Source: Methanosarcinales archaeon
GTDB lineage: Archaea; Halobacteriota; Methanosarcinia; Methanosarcinales; Methanocomedenaceae
NCBI GenBank assembly: GCA_023136155.1
Contig: JAGLRT010000119.1
Span: 1-15,202 of the forward strand
DNA: 15,202 bases
Reading direction: 5' to 3'
Below are positions 6,127 through 12,724 of the stretch, one piece after another. Below the pieces are notes generated by a model, which was not told where the DNA came from, made no database searches, and saw only the letters and a list, made by a program, of their open reading frames with translations. A program made the translations under genes and the position numbers. Numbering within the stretch: the first letter of the stretch is position 1; each line of letters starts with the position of its first letter.

Positions 6127-6957
6127 CTACTGTGGCTTATCGTACAGCTTGGTCTTGGTCTTCAGACTACCGTCCTTCATGTGAGGCTGCCTGAACACTG
6201 AGTCATTGCCCTTCTCAATCTCTCTGGCATCTATGGCCAGCTGGGCTGCTGCTCTCATCATTTCGTGTCCGGTCGCCGTGGTTAAGGTTACCTGCTCAAT
6301 TTCTTTCATCATGAAGCAGGCAGGGAAGTTGATCTCAGCCACCTTGTCAGCCATATGCAGGGCTGCCAGTGCTTTGGCCTTGGCATATGGATTGTTGAAT
6401 TTTGCACTCTCTATGGCTTTTTGTGCACTTACCAGAACATGAGGCAGTTCAAGGTCTTTACCTGACTTGCCTGCATCTGCCTGATCAATGACCTTGTCAA
6501 ATGCTTCCTGTATCAGCCTGACCACACCACAGGTGGACAGTACCTTCATGGCATCGCTGTTGAAACTGGACATCTCAACACAGTCCAGGAACTCTGTCTT
6601 GGCACCTATGAGTGGGTCCACTTTCATAATTATGTATCCGAAACCTGCATCTTCCAATGCCTGACGATCATCCTTCTTAGTAGGACCATCAGATATTACG
6701 ATGACAGGTTTATCATTCCATATCTCCCGTGCAGCAGTTGGACCTGGGGCTGATGAGTTGGGGCTGATCATGACATAGAAATCAGCTTCATAATCTTTGA
6801 AGTGTTTTGTATGTTCAGCTTCCCCTTTCCCCATTTTGGCTCCCGTACCAAAACTCCGAATCTCAATTCCCTGTCTTGCTGCGATCTCATCAAGAATGAG
6901 ATCGACTACCTGGGACATCCCCAAGTTTCCCAATTTAATAAATCCTATTTTAGCCAT
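6127..6957 (-). CDS. mtd: F420-dependent methylenetetrahydromethanopterin dehydrogenase
   Basis: Mtd reversibly oxidises methylene-tetrahydromethanopterin (or -sarcinapterin) to methenyl-tetrahydromethanopterin with coenzyme F420, in the cytoplasm, as a step of methanogenesis or reverse methanogenesis. The protein from ATG 6957 is 276 residues, the usual family length. It begins MAKIGFIKLGNLGMSQ, and contains the conserved-type ISPNSSAPGP (64-73) and ISDGPTKKDD (88-97) segments and the helical C-terminal part. The reading frame runs up to 7167, but the extra 70 residues are AT-rich intergenic sequence and match no Mtd. GTGATC (6966-6961) lies just upstream as a possible ribosome site, and CATATAAG (6996-6989) is a plausible TATA box. 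Divergent from ribL; terminated before tfx. Confidence 0.97.
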   Translation of the reverse strand: MAKIGFIKLGNLGMSQVVDLILDEIAARQGIEIRSFGTGAKMGKGEAEHTKHFKDYEADFYVMISPNSSAPGPTAAREIWNDKPVIVISDGPTKKDDRQALEDAGFGYIIMKVDPLIGAKTEFLDCVEMSSFNSDAMKVLSTCGVVRLIQEAFDKVIDQADAGKSGKDLELPHVLVSAQKAIESAKFNNPYAKAKALAALHMADKVAEINFPACFMMKEIEQVTLTTATGHEMMRAAAQLAIDAREIEKGNDSVFRQPHMKDGSLKTKTKLYDKPQ

Positions 6958-6988
6958 ATGGATCACAAAAATGAAATTGAATGATGTA

Positions 6989-6996
6989 CTTATATG
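6989..6996 (-). promoter_or_regulatory. TATA-like box of mtd
   Basis: On the minus strand CATATAAG lies about 32 bases before the mtd ATG, which would place the transcription start only about 8-10 bases upstream of it. A more AT-rich region at 7037-7060 is an alternative and could also serve divergent ribL. Confidence 0.4.
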
Positions 6997-7045
6997 TGTT
7001 TTGGAATTGTTCGGAGAAAATCGTGTAATGGCGGCATAATTATAA

Positions 7046-7058
7046 TTATTAATATACA
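7046..7058 (+). promoter_or_regulatory. AT-rich TATA-like region for ribL
   Basis: The stretch ATTATTAATATAC within an AT-rich run (7037-7062) lies about 60-70 bases before the ribL start, giving an estimated leader of about 30-35 bases. No clear BRE was recognised, so this is only a candidate. Confidence 0.3.
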
Positions 7059-7116
7059 CATTTAACTTCGGAACCCTTATGATAAAGCAGTAGAATTTAC
7101 ATGTCGGTGATATTGA

Positions 7117-7560
7117 TTGGTAAAGGTTCTTGCAACAGGAACGTTTGACATACTTCATCCAGGACACCTATTTTATCTGGAGGAAGCAAAAAAACTGGGT
7201 GATGAACTGTGCGTAATTGTGGCATGCAGCGTAATGGTGAATCATAAACCCAAACCACTGCTTCCTGAAAAACACCGACTTGCCATGTTGCAGGCATTGA
7301 AAGTGGTGGACTATGCTGTATTAGGTGACGAGCATGATATGTTCAAACCTTTGATGGATATCCAGCCAGATATCATCGTGCTGGGACACGATCAGCACTT
7401 CAGTGAAGATGACCTTGAAAGGGAACTAAAATCCAGAGGGATATCTGCAAAAGTGGTCCGTGTTACAAAACACGAACCTTGTAGTACTTGTAGCAGCGGC
7501 GCTATCATCAGATTGATACTGGAAAAAAACAACTTTACAACTCAGGGAAAATTACATTAA
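7117..7560 (+). CDS. ribL: FAD synthetase, archaeal RibL type (cytidylyltransferase family)
   Basis: A 147-residue nucleotidyltransferase of the glycerol-3-phosphate-cytidylyltransferase-like family. It would transfer AMP from ATP to FMN to make FAD. GTFDILHPGH (8-17) holds the HxGH motif, KPKPLLPEKHR is at about 44-54, VLGHDQ (about 91-96) is the GxDQ-type segment, and SSGAIIR after residue 125 is the usual ISSTxxR position. A Cys pair, CSTC at 122-125, fits my memory that archaeal RibL has redox-sensitive C-terminal cysteines. The start is TTG 7117: the frame has a stop codon immediately before it, and GGTGAT lies 5 bases upstream. Where I expect ARD after the second strand, this protein has ACS (36-38). 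It stands alone, divergent from mtd. Confidence 0.85.
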   Translation: MVKVLATGTFDILHPGHLFYLEEAKKLGDELCVIVACSVMVNHKPKPLLPEKHRLAMLQALKVVDYAVLGDEHDMFKPLMDIQPDIIVLGHDQHFSEDDLERELKSRGISAKVVRVTKHEPCSTCSSGAIIRLILEKNNFTTQGKLH

Positions 7561-7704
7561 ATATTTAATATCAAGGTATATCAATGTTATAAGTATCAAC
7601 AAGCACAGACTTTGTGAATTTTTGTGGAAGTCAGTATGACTACATTTTCATTCAAATCTCAAATAAATGAATTAGAAATTGTAGATCACACTTTCAGGAG
7701 CGGG

Positions 7705-7717
7705 CGAAATATATAAA
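7705..7717 (+). promoter_or_regulatory. Strong BRE/TATA-type promoter in the ribL-ppdK gap
   Basis: CGAAA followed by TATATAAA (overall CGAAATATATAAA) closely matches an archaeal BRE plus TATA box. Transcription should begin near 7737-7742. No large ORF follows for 420 bases, so it drives a long ppdK leader, a small RNA, or a short peptide gene. Confidence 0.6.
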
Positions 7718-7772
7718 ATGCTATAAGTGCACAGGAAGGAAATGAATCTACTTTTGTAGAGGTCTGTATTGT

Positions 7773-7835
7773 ATGGAGTATTGGATTGTGTATGGGACAC
7801 GCCCTGCAGGCCGACTTACAGATATAGGATTATAG
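7773..7835 (+). CDS. Possible 20-residue peptide (very short ORF)
   Basis: ATG 7773 opens a 20-codon frame, MEYWIVYGTRPAGRLTDIGL, ending in TAG. GAGGT (7759-7763) is 9 bases upstream, and a strong TATA-type promoter lies about 60 bases before. An even shorter frame, MNLLL, starts at 7742 after AGGAAGG. I do not recognise either peptide. With only 20 codons this may be chance, or the transcript may act as RNA: CTAC-TTTT-GTAG (7749-7760) and GTGT-ATGGG-ACAC (7788-7800) can form hairpins. Confidence 0.25.
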   Translation: MEYWIVYGTRPAGRLTDIGL

Positions 7836-8150
7836 ATACCCTGTGCCAGTTAAGATTATGGAAAAAGACCTTTACCGGTTTCTTTGTATAATACTGCATC
7901 GAATCATATATGCCACTTGATGTGATTTTATGGGTTTAACCATCTATCCCCTTTAAATTTTATATTTTAAATAATTATAGCATGACGTTGCATATAGATT
8001 TACTTGATGAACGTGTTACAAATTGTTCCGATTTCATAACTTTTTCGACAGTCGCAAAGTTACCAAAAATCAAACCGTAATATTATTAAGCATTTAATAG
8101 AATTTCGAGTCAAATTGTCAACTTTAAAATAATTATTCAGGATATGATTT
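7836..8150. other. AT-rich leader/intergenic region before ppdK
   Basis: No ORF or RNA gene is recognisable here. TATA-like stretches occur (for example TTTTATATTTTA near 7956-7970, and TTTAAAATAATTA near 8123-8136), and any could start ppdK mRNA. A weak hairpin with ACCGG then T-rich sequence near 7868-7885 could end a short transcript from the 7705 promoter. Confidence 0.4.
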
Positions 8151-8162
8151 GGAGGACGGTAC

Positions 8163-10814
8163 GTGGCAGACCATAAATACGCATATTTTTTCGGCGGAGA
8201 CAAAACTGAAGGTAATGCTGGAATGAGAAATCTGCTTGGCGGTAAAGGTTCCCATCTGGCTGAGATGTCAAATCAGGGAATACCGGTCCCTAAAGGATTT
8301 ACCTTAACTACTGAGGTATGTACAGCATATTACAATCAGCAGCAGCATTATCCGGACGGGGTAGAAGAACAGGTAGCAGAACAACTTTCAAAGCTGGAAA
8401 AGGAAACTGGCATTAGATTCGGCGATCAGGTCAAACCTTTATTAGTATCTGTCAGGTCAGGTGCCCGGATATCCATGCCAGGCATGATGGATACCGTGCT
8501 TAACCTGGGACTTAACGACAAGACCGTGGTCGGTCTTGCGCAGGAAGCGGACGAGAGGTTCGCCTATGACTGTTACAGACGTTTCATCAACATGTTCGGA
8601 GATGTGGTACTGGGCATCGAACATGAGGAATTTGAGAATGTCCTGGACGCCAAGAAGGCTGAACTGAATGTAACCAATGACACAGAACTGGATACTGAAG
8701 CTCTTAAAGACGTAGTGGTGAAATATAAGGCACTGGTCAAATCGATGACTGGTGAGAACTTCCCTGAAGACCCAATGGACCAGTTATGGAAATCCATCAA
8801 TGCTGTATTTGATTCATGGAATACAAAACGGGCCATTACTTACCGGAAAATAAACAATATCCCTGACGATTGGGGTACTGCCGTGAACGTGCAGTGTATG
8901 GTCTACGGCAACATGGGCAAAAATTCAGGCACAGGCGTAGCATTCACTCGCAACCCTTCCACTGGTGAGAGAAAGTTCTATGGCGAATATCTCATGAACG
9001 CCCAGGGTGAGGATGTGGTGGCAGGTATCAGGACTCCTCATCCCATAGAAACCCTGAAACAGGAAATGCCTGAAGTATATAACCAACTGGATGACATAAA
9101 GGAACGGCTTGAACATCACTTTAAAGAGATGGAAGATATCGAATTCACGATCCAGCAAGGAAATCTCTACATGCTGCAGACCAGGACAGGAAAGCGTACT
9201 GCAGCGGCAGCGGTCAAGATTGCCACAGATATGTTCAATGAGGGTCTGATTACCAAAAATGAAGCCCTGCTCAAGGTGGAACCTGAGCAGTTGGACCAGC
9301 TTCTTCACCCCATGATAGATCCAAATGAAAATGTGGAATCTATAGCCAAAGGACTGCCTGCCTCACCGGGTGCAGCTGTAGGTAAAGTGGTATTTACTGC
9401 CGAACACGCCGAAGAAATGGCCCAGGCAGGCGAGAAAGTGATTCTAGTGCGCAGTGAGACCTCACCTGAGGATATAGGCGGGATGCATGTTTCCCAGGGC
9501 ATCCTGACTGTGCGGGGCGGTATGACATCCCATGCAGCAGTGGTGGCCCGTGGTATGGGCAAATGTTGCGTGGCAGGATGCGGTGCTATTCGTATTGATG
9601 ATGAAAGGGGGATGTTCAGCGTGAACAGTCATACAATTAATGAAGGCGATTATATCACCTTAAACGGCTCTACCGGCGAAGTTATTATAGGTCAGGTGAA
9701 GCTCATAACCCCTGAAATCAACCGTGAAATGGAGACCATACTGGAATGGGCGGATGATGTGAGAAAACTTGGTATAAGGACCAATGCAGATACACCTAAA
9801 GACTCCCTCACGGCTCGGGAATTCGGAGCTGAAGGAATTGGCCTGTGCCGTACCGAACACATGTTCTTTGGCGATGAGAGGATTCCTATTGTACAGGAGA
9901 TGATACTGGCCGAGACCGAAGAAGGAAGAAAGGTTGCCCTGGATAAATTACTGCCCATGCAGCGTGGCGATTTCAAAGGCATTTTCGAGGTAATGAAAGG
10001 ATATCCGGTAACCATCAGGCTGCTTGACCCGCCTCTGCATGAATTCCTGCCCAATCACGATGAATTGCTGGAAGAGTACATGGACCTGAAAGAATCCGGT
10101 GATGAAAATAAAATCCATGAAATACAGAAATTGATGAAACGGGTGGAATCCCTCCATGAGTTAAATCCCATGTTGGGGCACCGGGGTTGCAGGCTGGGTA
10201 TTACTTATCCTGAGATATATGAGATGCAGGTGAGGGCCATATTTGAGGCAGCCTGTGAACTGGCAAAGGAAGGATACGAAATCGTACCTGAAGTCATGAT
10301 ACCCCTGGTAGGGCACATAAATGAATTTAAGATAACAAAAGAGAGTGCCAAATCTGTGGCAAAACAGGTAATGAATGAACAGGGAGTGGAGCTTGAATAC
10401 CTTATCGGTACCATGATAGAACTGCCGCGGGCCGCCATTACTGCTGATGAGATTGCAACTGAGGCTGAGTTCTTCAGTTTCGGTACCAATGACCTGACCC
10501 AGACCACTTTCGGCCTGAGTCGTGACGATGCAAGCAAGTTTTTGCCCTATTATGTGGAACATGGCATACTTGAGATTGACCCCTTTGTGGCAATCGACCA
10601 GCGGGGTGTGGGTCAGCTTATTCAGATTGGTGTGGAAAAAGGTCGGTCAACCAGATCGGACCTTAAAGTTGGTATTTGCGGCGAACACGGCGGTGAGCCC
10701 AGCAGTGTGATATTCTGTCACAACATCGGGCTGGATTATGTAAGCTGCTCGCCATTCAGGGTGCCAATAGCCAGGCTGGCTGCGGCACACGCTGTGTTAA
10801 AAAAGGATGAATAG
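8163..10814 (+). CDS. ppdK: Pyruvate, phosphate dikinase
   Basis: An 883-residue PPDK: pyruvate + ATP + Pi interconverts with PEP + AMP + PPi. In an autotrophic or acetate-using archaeon it mainly supplies PEP for gluconeogenesis. All domains are present. The N-terminal ATP-grasp region (about 1-350) begins with the FGGDKTEGNAGMRNLLGGKG stretch. The swivelling domain carries GGMTSHAAVVARGMG with catalytic His457. The C-terminal TIM barrel binds PEP/pyruvate, with SFGTNDLTQTT and the catalytic Cys839 in ICGEHGGEPSS. His and Cys are at the expected positions (H455 and C831 in the Clostridium symbiosum enzyme). The start is GTG 8163 with a strong GGAGG 7 bases upstream. No accessory regulator gene is adjacent. 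The long upstream gap suggests a complex leader. Confidence 0.97.
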   Translation: MADHKYAYFFGGDKTEGNAGMRNLLGGKGSHLAEMSNQGIPVPKGFTLTTEVCTAYYNQQQHYPDGVEEQVAEQLSKLEKETGIRFGDQVKPLLVSVRSGARISMPGMMDTVLNLGLNDKTVVGLAQEADERFAYDCYRRFINMFGDVVLGIEHEEFENVLDAKKAELNVTNDTELDTEALKDVVVKYKALVKSMTGENFPEDPMDQLWKSINAVFDSWNTKRAITYRKINNIPDDWGTAVNVQCMVYGNMGKNSGTGVAFTRNPSTGERKFYGEYLMNAQGEDVVAGIRTPHPIETLKQEMPEVYNQLDDIKERLEHHFKEMEDIEFTIQQGNLYMLQTRTGKRTAAAAVKIATDMFNEGLITKNEALLKVEPEQLDQLLHPMIDPNENVESIAKGLPASPGAAVGKVVFTAEHAEEMAQAGEKVILVRSETSPEDIGGMHVSQGILTVRGGMTSHAAVVARGMGKCCVAGCGAIRIDDERGMFSVNSHTINEGDYITLNGSTGEVIIGQVKLITPEINREMETILEWADDVRKLGIRTNADTPKDSLTAREFGAEGIGLCRTEHMFFGDERIPIVQEMILAETEEGRKVALDKLLPMQRGDFKGIFEVMKGYPVTIRLLDPPLHEFLPNHDELLEEYMDLKESGDENKIHEIQKLMKRVESLHELNPMLGHRGCRLGITYPEIYEMQVRAIFEAACELAKEGYEIVPEVMIPLVGHINEFKITKESAKSVAKQVMNEQGVELEYLIGTMIELPRAAITADEIATEAEFFSFGTNDLTQTTFGLSRDDASKFLPYYVEHGILEIDPFVAIDQRGVGQLIQIGVEKGRSTRSDLKVGICGEHGGEPSSVIFCHNIGLDYVSCSPFRVPIARLAAAHAVLKKDE

Positions 10815-10821
10815 TATTAAC

Positions 10822-10831
10822 AAAAATATTA
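10822..10831 (+). promoter_or_regulatory. TATA-like box before the DUF2098-DUF2117 pair
   Basis: AAAAATATTA lies about 40 bases before ATG 10868, placing a transcription start near 10850, just before the AGGT ribosome site at 10859-10862. The pair could instead be cotranscribed with ppdK, whose stop is only 53 bases upstream and has no visible terminator. Confidence 0.3.
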
Positions 10832-10867
10832 ATGCCTTTGAAAGCAAATCCTAACTGAAGGTATATT

Positions 10868-11206
10868 ATGCCCGAAATTATTGAATGTGAATCTGGATCG
10901 CATCCTGTTGTGGATGCTCACGGCCAACCCCTTGATATAGGCAGCCCTGTAAGATATGCTGGGACAGGTACTACCGGTCATGTGACTGAGATTATATGTG
11001 ACTCTGAAGGTGTCTGGGCAGTCATTGACACCAACGACTTGTTGTATAAGCTTGAATCTCTTACCTTACTTAGTGGACTAAAAGAAAAGGCAGAGATGGG
11101 GGAACGTCTGTTTTCTAAGGAAGATATCGAGGAAGTGCTGGAGAAAGCCCAAGACGAGGCAAAGGAAGCAAAACTGGACGATTCCAATTTGGAAGCTGGT
11201 GGATAG
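10868..11206 (+). CDS. DUF2098 family protein
   Basis: A 112-residue soluble protein that I recognise as the archaeal DUF2098 family; no biochemical function is known to me. Residues about 15-70 look like a small beta-rich fold: 'DIGSPVRYAGTGTTGHVTEI', then 'WAVIDTNDLLYKLESLTLL', with the G-T-G-T-T-G turn and the D-T-N-D-L-L-Y segment as landmarks. The rest, from about 75 onward, is a charged Lys/Glu-rich helix (KEDIEEVLEKAQDEAKEAK), possibly a coiled coil. No cysteine pair, transmembrane segment or signal peptide is visible. ATG 10868 has AGGT 5 bases upstream. It is followed after 11 bases by the DUF2117 gene, so the two probably share an mRNA and a process. Confidence 0.8.
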   Translation: MPEIIECESGSHPVVDAHGQPLDIGSPVRYAGTGTTGHVTEIICDSEGVWAVIDTNDLLYKLESLTLLSGLKEKAEMGERLFSKEDIEEVLEKAQDEAKEAKLDDSNLEAGG

Positions 11207-11217
11207 TCACTTACAGC

Positions 11218-12330
11218 ATGACCTGTATTGGTGTTGTTATCCACGGACCTGGGGTCATAGATTCAGGGAGAGCCTATAGAGTATTAGGGATACTTGCAGG
11301 TGTAGGTGAAGTCAGGGCCGTGATTGGCGGTACCATGGGCAGGGCAGCCGTGATTGATGCGGGATTGGAAGATGTTATTGATATCACCATCAGCCAGAGG
11401 CCTAGCGAATCTATCCTGGCTCTTGGTGCTTATTGTGATGTGGTGTTGCTGGTCAATGAAGGAAAATGTGTAGAGTCCGGATTTGGTTTTGGGCGCATGG
11501 TGTTTGAAAAACTTGGTTCTTTTACGGTACCTCTGATACAGGTTGAGTTCACACGATCAAGGGAAGGTAGCTGTTCACTGATACCTTGGACTGAAATTTC
11601 AGATCCCCTGCTGACGCATGCACTACTAGGCGAGCTTGAAAAGGGGTTAGAAGCCAGGGTAGTCCAGCCACCAAAATCCCGGACATGCATCGAAATGAAG
11701 GGGGACATTGTAAAGAGGGGGGTTACGGGCGTCAAGCCTGGTGAATACGTGACTGTCAACGGCATAGTAATCGGGAAGGCTTTGTCAGATGAGGTGTGTA
11801 TCGTTGCCAAAGGTGGCGAAATTATTGAACTTCAGGGCGGCAGGATGAAAACACATGGTGTTGAGAAACTGGAGCGTGTTGACCTCTCAACTGCTATCGT
11901 GAGGTCAGGTCCTTTGAGGAATGCTGATGTTACTCCCAGGGTACTGAAGCACAAGGTATCAGGAATTGCGGTGATTATCGACCATTCTGCAGAGCAAACA
12001 TTTGAAATTGTAAAAAATGCGGATGTTGCTGTGACTGTGGGTGATGATACAACTGCTGTGGCCGGGGATTTGCTGACCAGACTGGGCATACCTTTGATAG
12101 GGATTACCGATGGTGACCGGGACGGCATAACCCATCATACTCATATACCCCAGGGTTCAGTAATTATTAGATTGGCGCCTGGGAATGATGATATTGTGGG
12201 GCGGCGGGTATGGGAGGAGATTTTCGGGTGCAAGGGGAGAATGAAGATGAGAAGGGAAGGGTTTGAGGGAGTGCTGGATGAGGTGATGAAGGTGGCTGAG
12301 GGGTTTGTAGAAGAGTTGGTACGGTATTAA
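11218..12330 (+). CDS. DUF2117 family protein
   Basis: A 370-residue soluble protein that I recognise as DUF2117, a family I know almost only from methanogens and relatives; its function is unknown to me. The N-terminal part (IGVVIHGPGVIDSGRAYRVL, then GGTMGRAAVIDAGLEDVIDI) looks like an alternating beta/alpha domain. The middle (about 175-205, GVKPGEYVTVNGIVIGKAL) resembles a small beta-barrel. The C-terminal domain has VGDDTTAVAGDLLTRLGIPL (from about 275) ending in the acidic cluster D298-G-D-R-D302-G, reminiscent of the metal-binding acids of Toprim-like folds, though I cannot confirm homology. The last 40 residues are charged helices. It begins 11 bases after DUF2098. Confidence 0.8.
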   Translation: MTCIGVVIHGPGVIDSGRAYRVLGILAGVGEVRAVIGGTMGRAAVIDAGLEDVIDITISQRPSESILALGAYCDVVLLVNEGKCVESGFGFGRMVFEKLGSFTVPLIQVEFTRSREGSCSLIPWTEISDPLLTHALLGELEKGLEARVVQPPKSRTCIEMKGDIVKRGVTGVKPGEYVTVNGIVIGKALSDEVCIVAKGGEIIELQGGRMKTHGVEKLERVDLSTAIVRSGPLRNADVTPRVLKHKVSGIAVIIDHSAEQTFEIVKNADVAVTVGDDTTAVAGDLLTRLGIPLIGITDGDRDGITHHTHIPQGSVIIRLAPGNDDIVGRRVWEEIFGCKGRMKMRREGFEGVLDEVMKVAEGFVEELVRY

Positions 12331-12411
12331 TGGCAGGTCATCCAGGCCGTTCGTCATATTCATCACTCTTAGATACCCTAGCCTGTATATCAACACAGAA
12401 AGCAATAGCAA

Positions 12412-12425
12412 TGACAGAGATGTCA
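12412..12425 (+). other. GNRA-type hairpin downstream of DUF2117
   Basis: TGACA-GAGA-TGTCA forms a perfect 5-bp stem with a GAGA tetraloop, about 80 bases past the DUF2117 stop. No T-tract follows. It may be a 3' untranslated structure or chance. The surrounding sequence 12331-12487 holds no gene that I can support. Confidence 0.25.
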
Positions 12426-12487
12426 AACCCCTGAACATCCCCCTGTGCACTGAAATTATATTGCGGGGACTGTTGAGAATAAATAAA

Positions 12488-12558
12488 TGCGACCGCCGGG
12501 AATCGAACCCGGATTAGAGGCTTGGGAAGCCACTGTCATACCGCTAGACCACGGTCGC
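12488..12558 (-). tRNA. tRNA-Gly, anticodon CCC
   Basis: On the minus strand the sequence folds as a full cloverleaf of 71 bases. Acceptor GCGACCG pairs with CGGTCGC, discriminator A. The D arm is GTC/GAC, the anticodon loop is TTCCCAA, and the T arm is CCGGG-TTCGAAT-CCCGG. The anticodon is CCC, so it reads the GGG glycine codon. No intron is present. The CCA end is not encoded, so it is added after transcription. The anticodon stem (GTGGC/GCCTC) contains one U-U mismatch at 28-42. It lies between DUF2117 and purP, transcribed opposite to both. Confidence 0.95.
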
Positions 12559-12656
12559 TCTGTAAAATAACAATAATTATTTCAGTGCTAATCACTAAAC
12601 CTTACTGCCTATTAATCCTTATCCTTTCGTTGCTGGAACATGGAATAAACATCACC

Positions 12657-12666
12657 TTTTTATAAT
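12657..12666 (+). promoter_or_regulatory. TATA-like box of the purP-mtaB operon
   Basis: TTTTTATAAT lies about 60 bases before the purP ATG, implying a leader of about 35 bases that contains the GAGGG ribosome site (12711-12715). A second AT-rich box at 12687-12695 is possible. Confidence 0.4.
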
Positions 12667-12724
12667 CTTCTATCCTTTTACCACAACATTATTTAAGATT
12701 CATCCTTTAAGAGGGCAACTCAAA

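Noticed and set aside
6958..7167. 70-residue N-terminal extension of Mtd
   Set aside because: The extension translates AT-rich intergenic DNA, lacks family similarity, and would overlap the ribL start; the usual Mtd start MAKIGFIK is at 6957.
7629..7641. AGTCA-GTA-TGACT hairpin as the ribL terminator
   Set aside because: The stem is only 5 bp with a 3-base loop, and what follows is too weakly T-rich to call with confidence.
8005..8010. TGATGA as a possible box C of a C/D-box guide RNA
   Set aside because: No CTGA box D or D' follows at suitable spacing, and no terminal stem is visible.
12157..12450. Minus-strand ORF of 97 residues with a hydrophobic N-terminus resembling a signal peptide
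   Set aside because: Most of it is antisense to the DUF2117 C-terminus, its composition is that of a mirror frame, and no ribosome site or promoter supports it.
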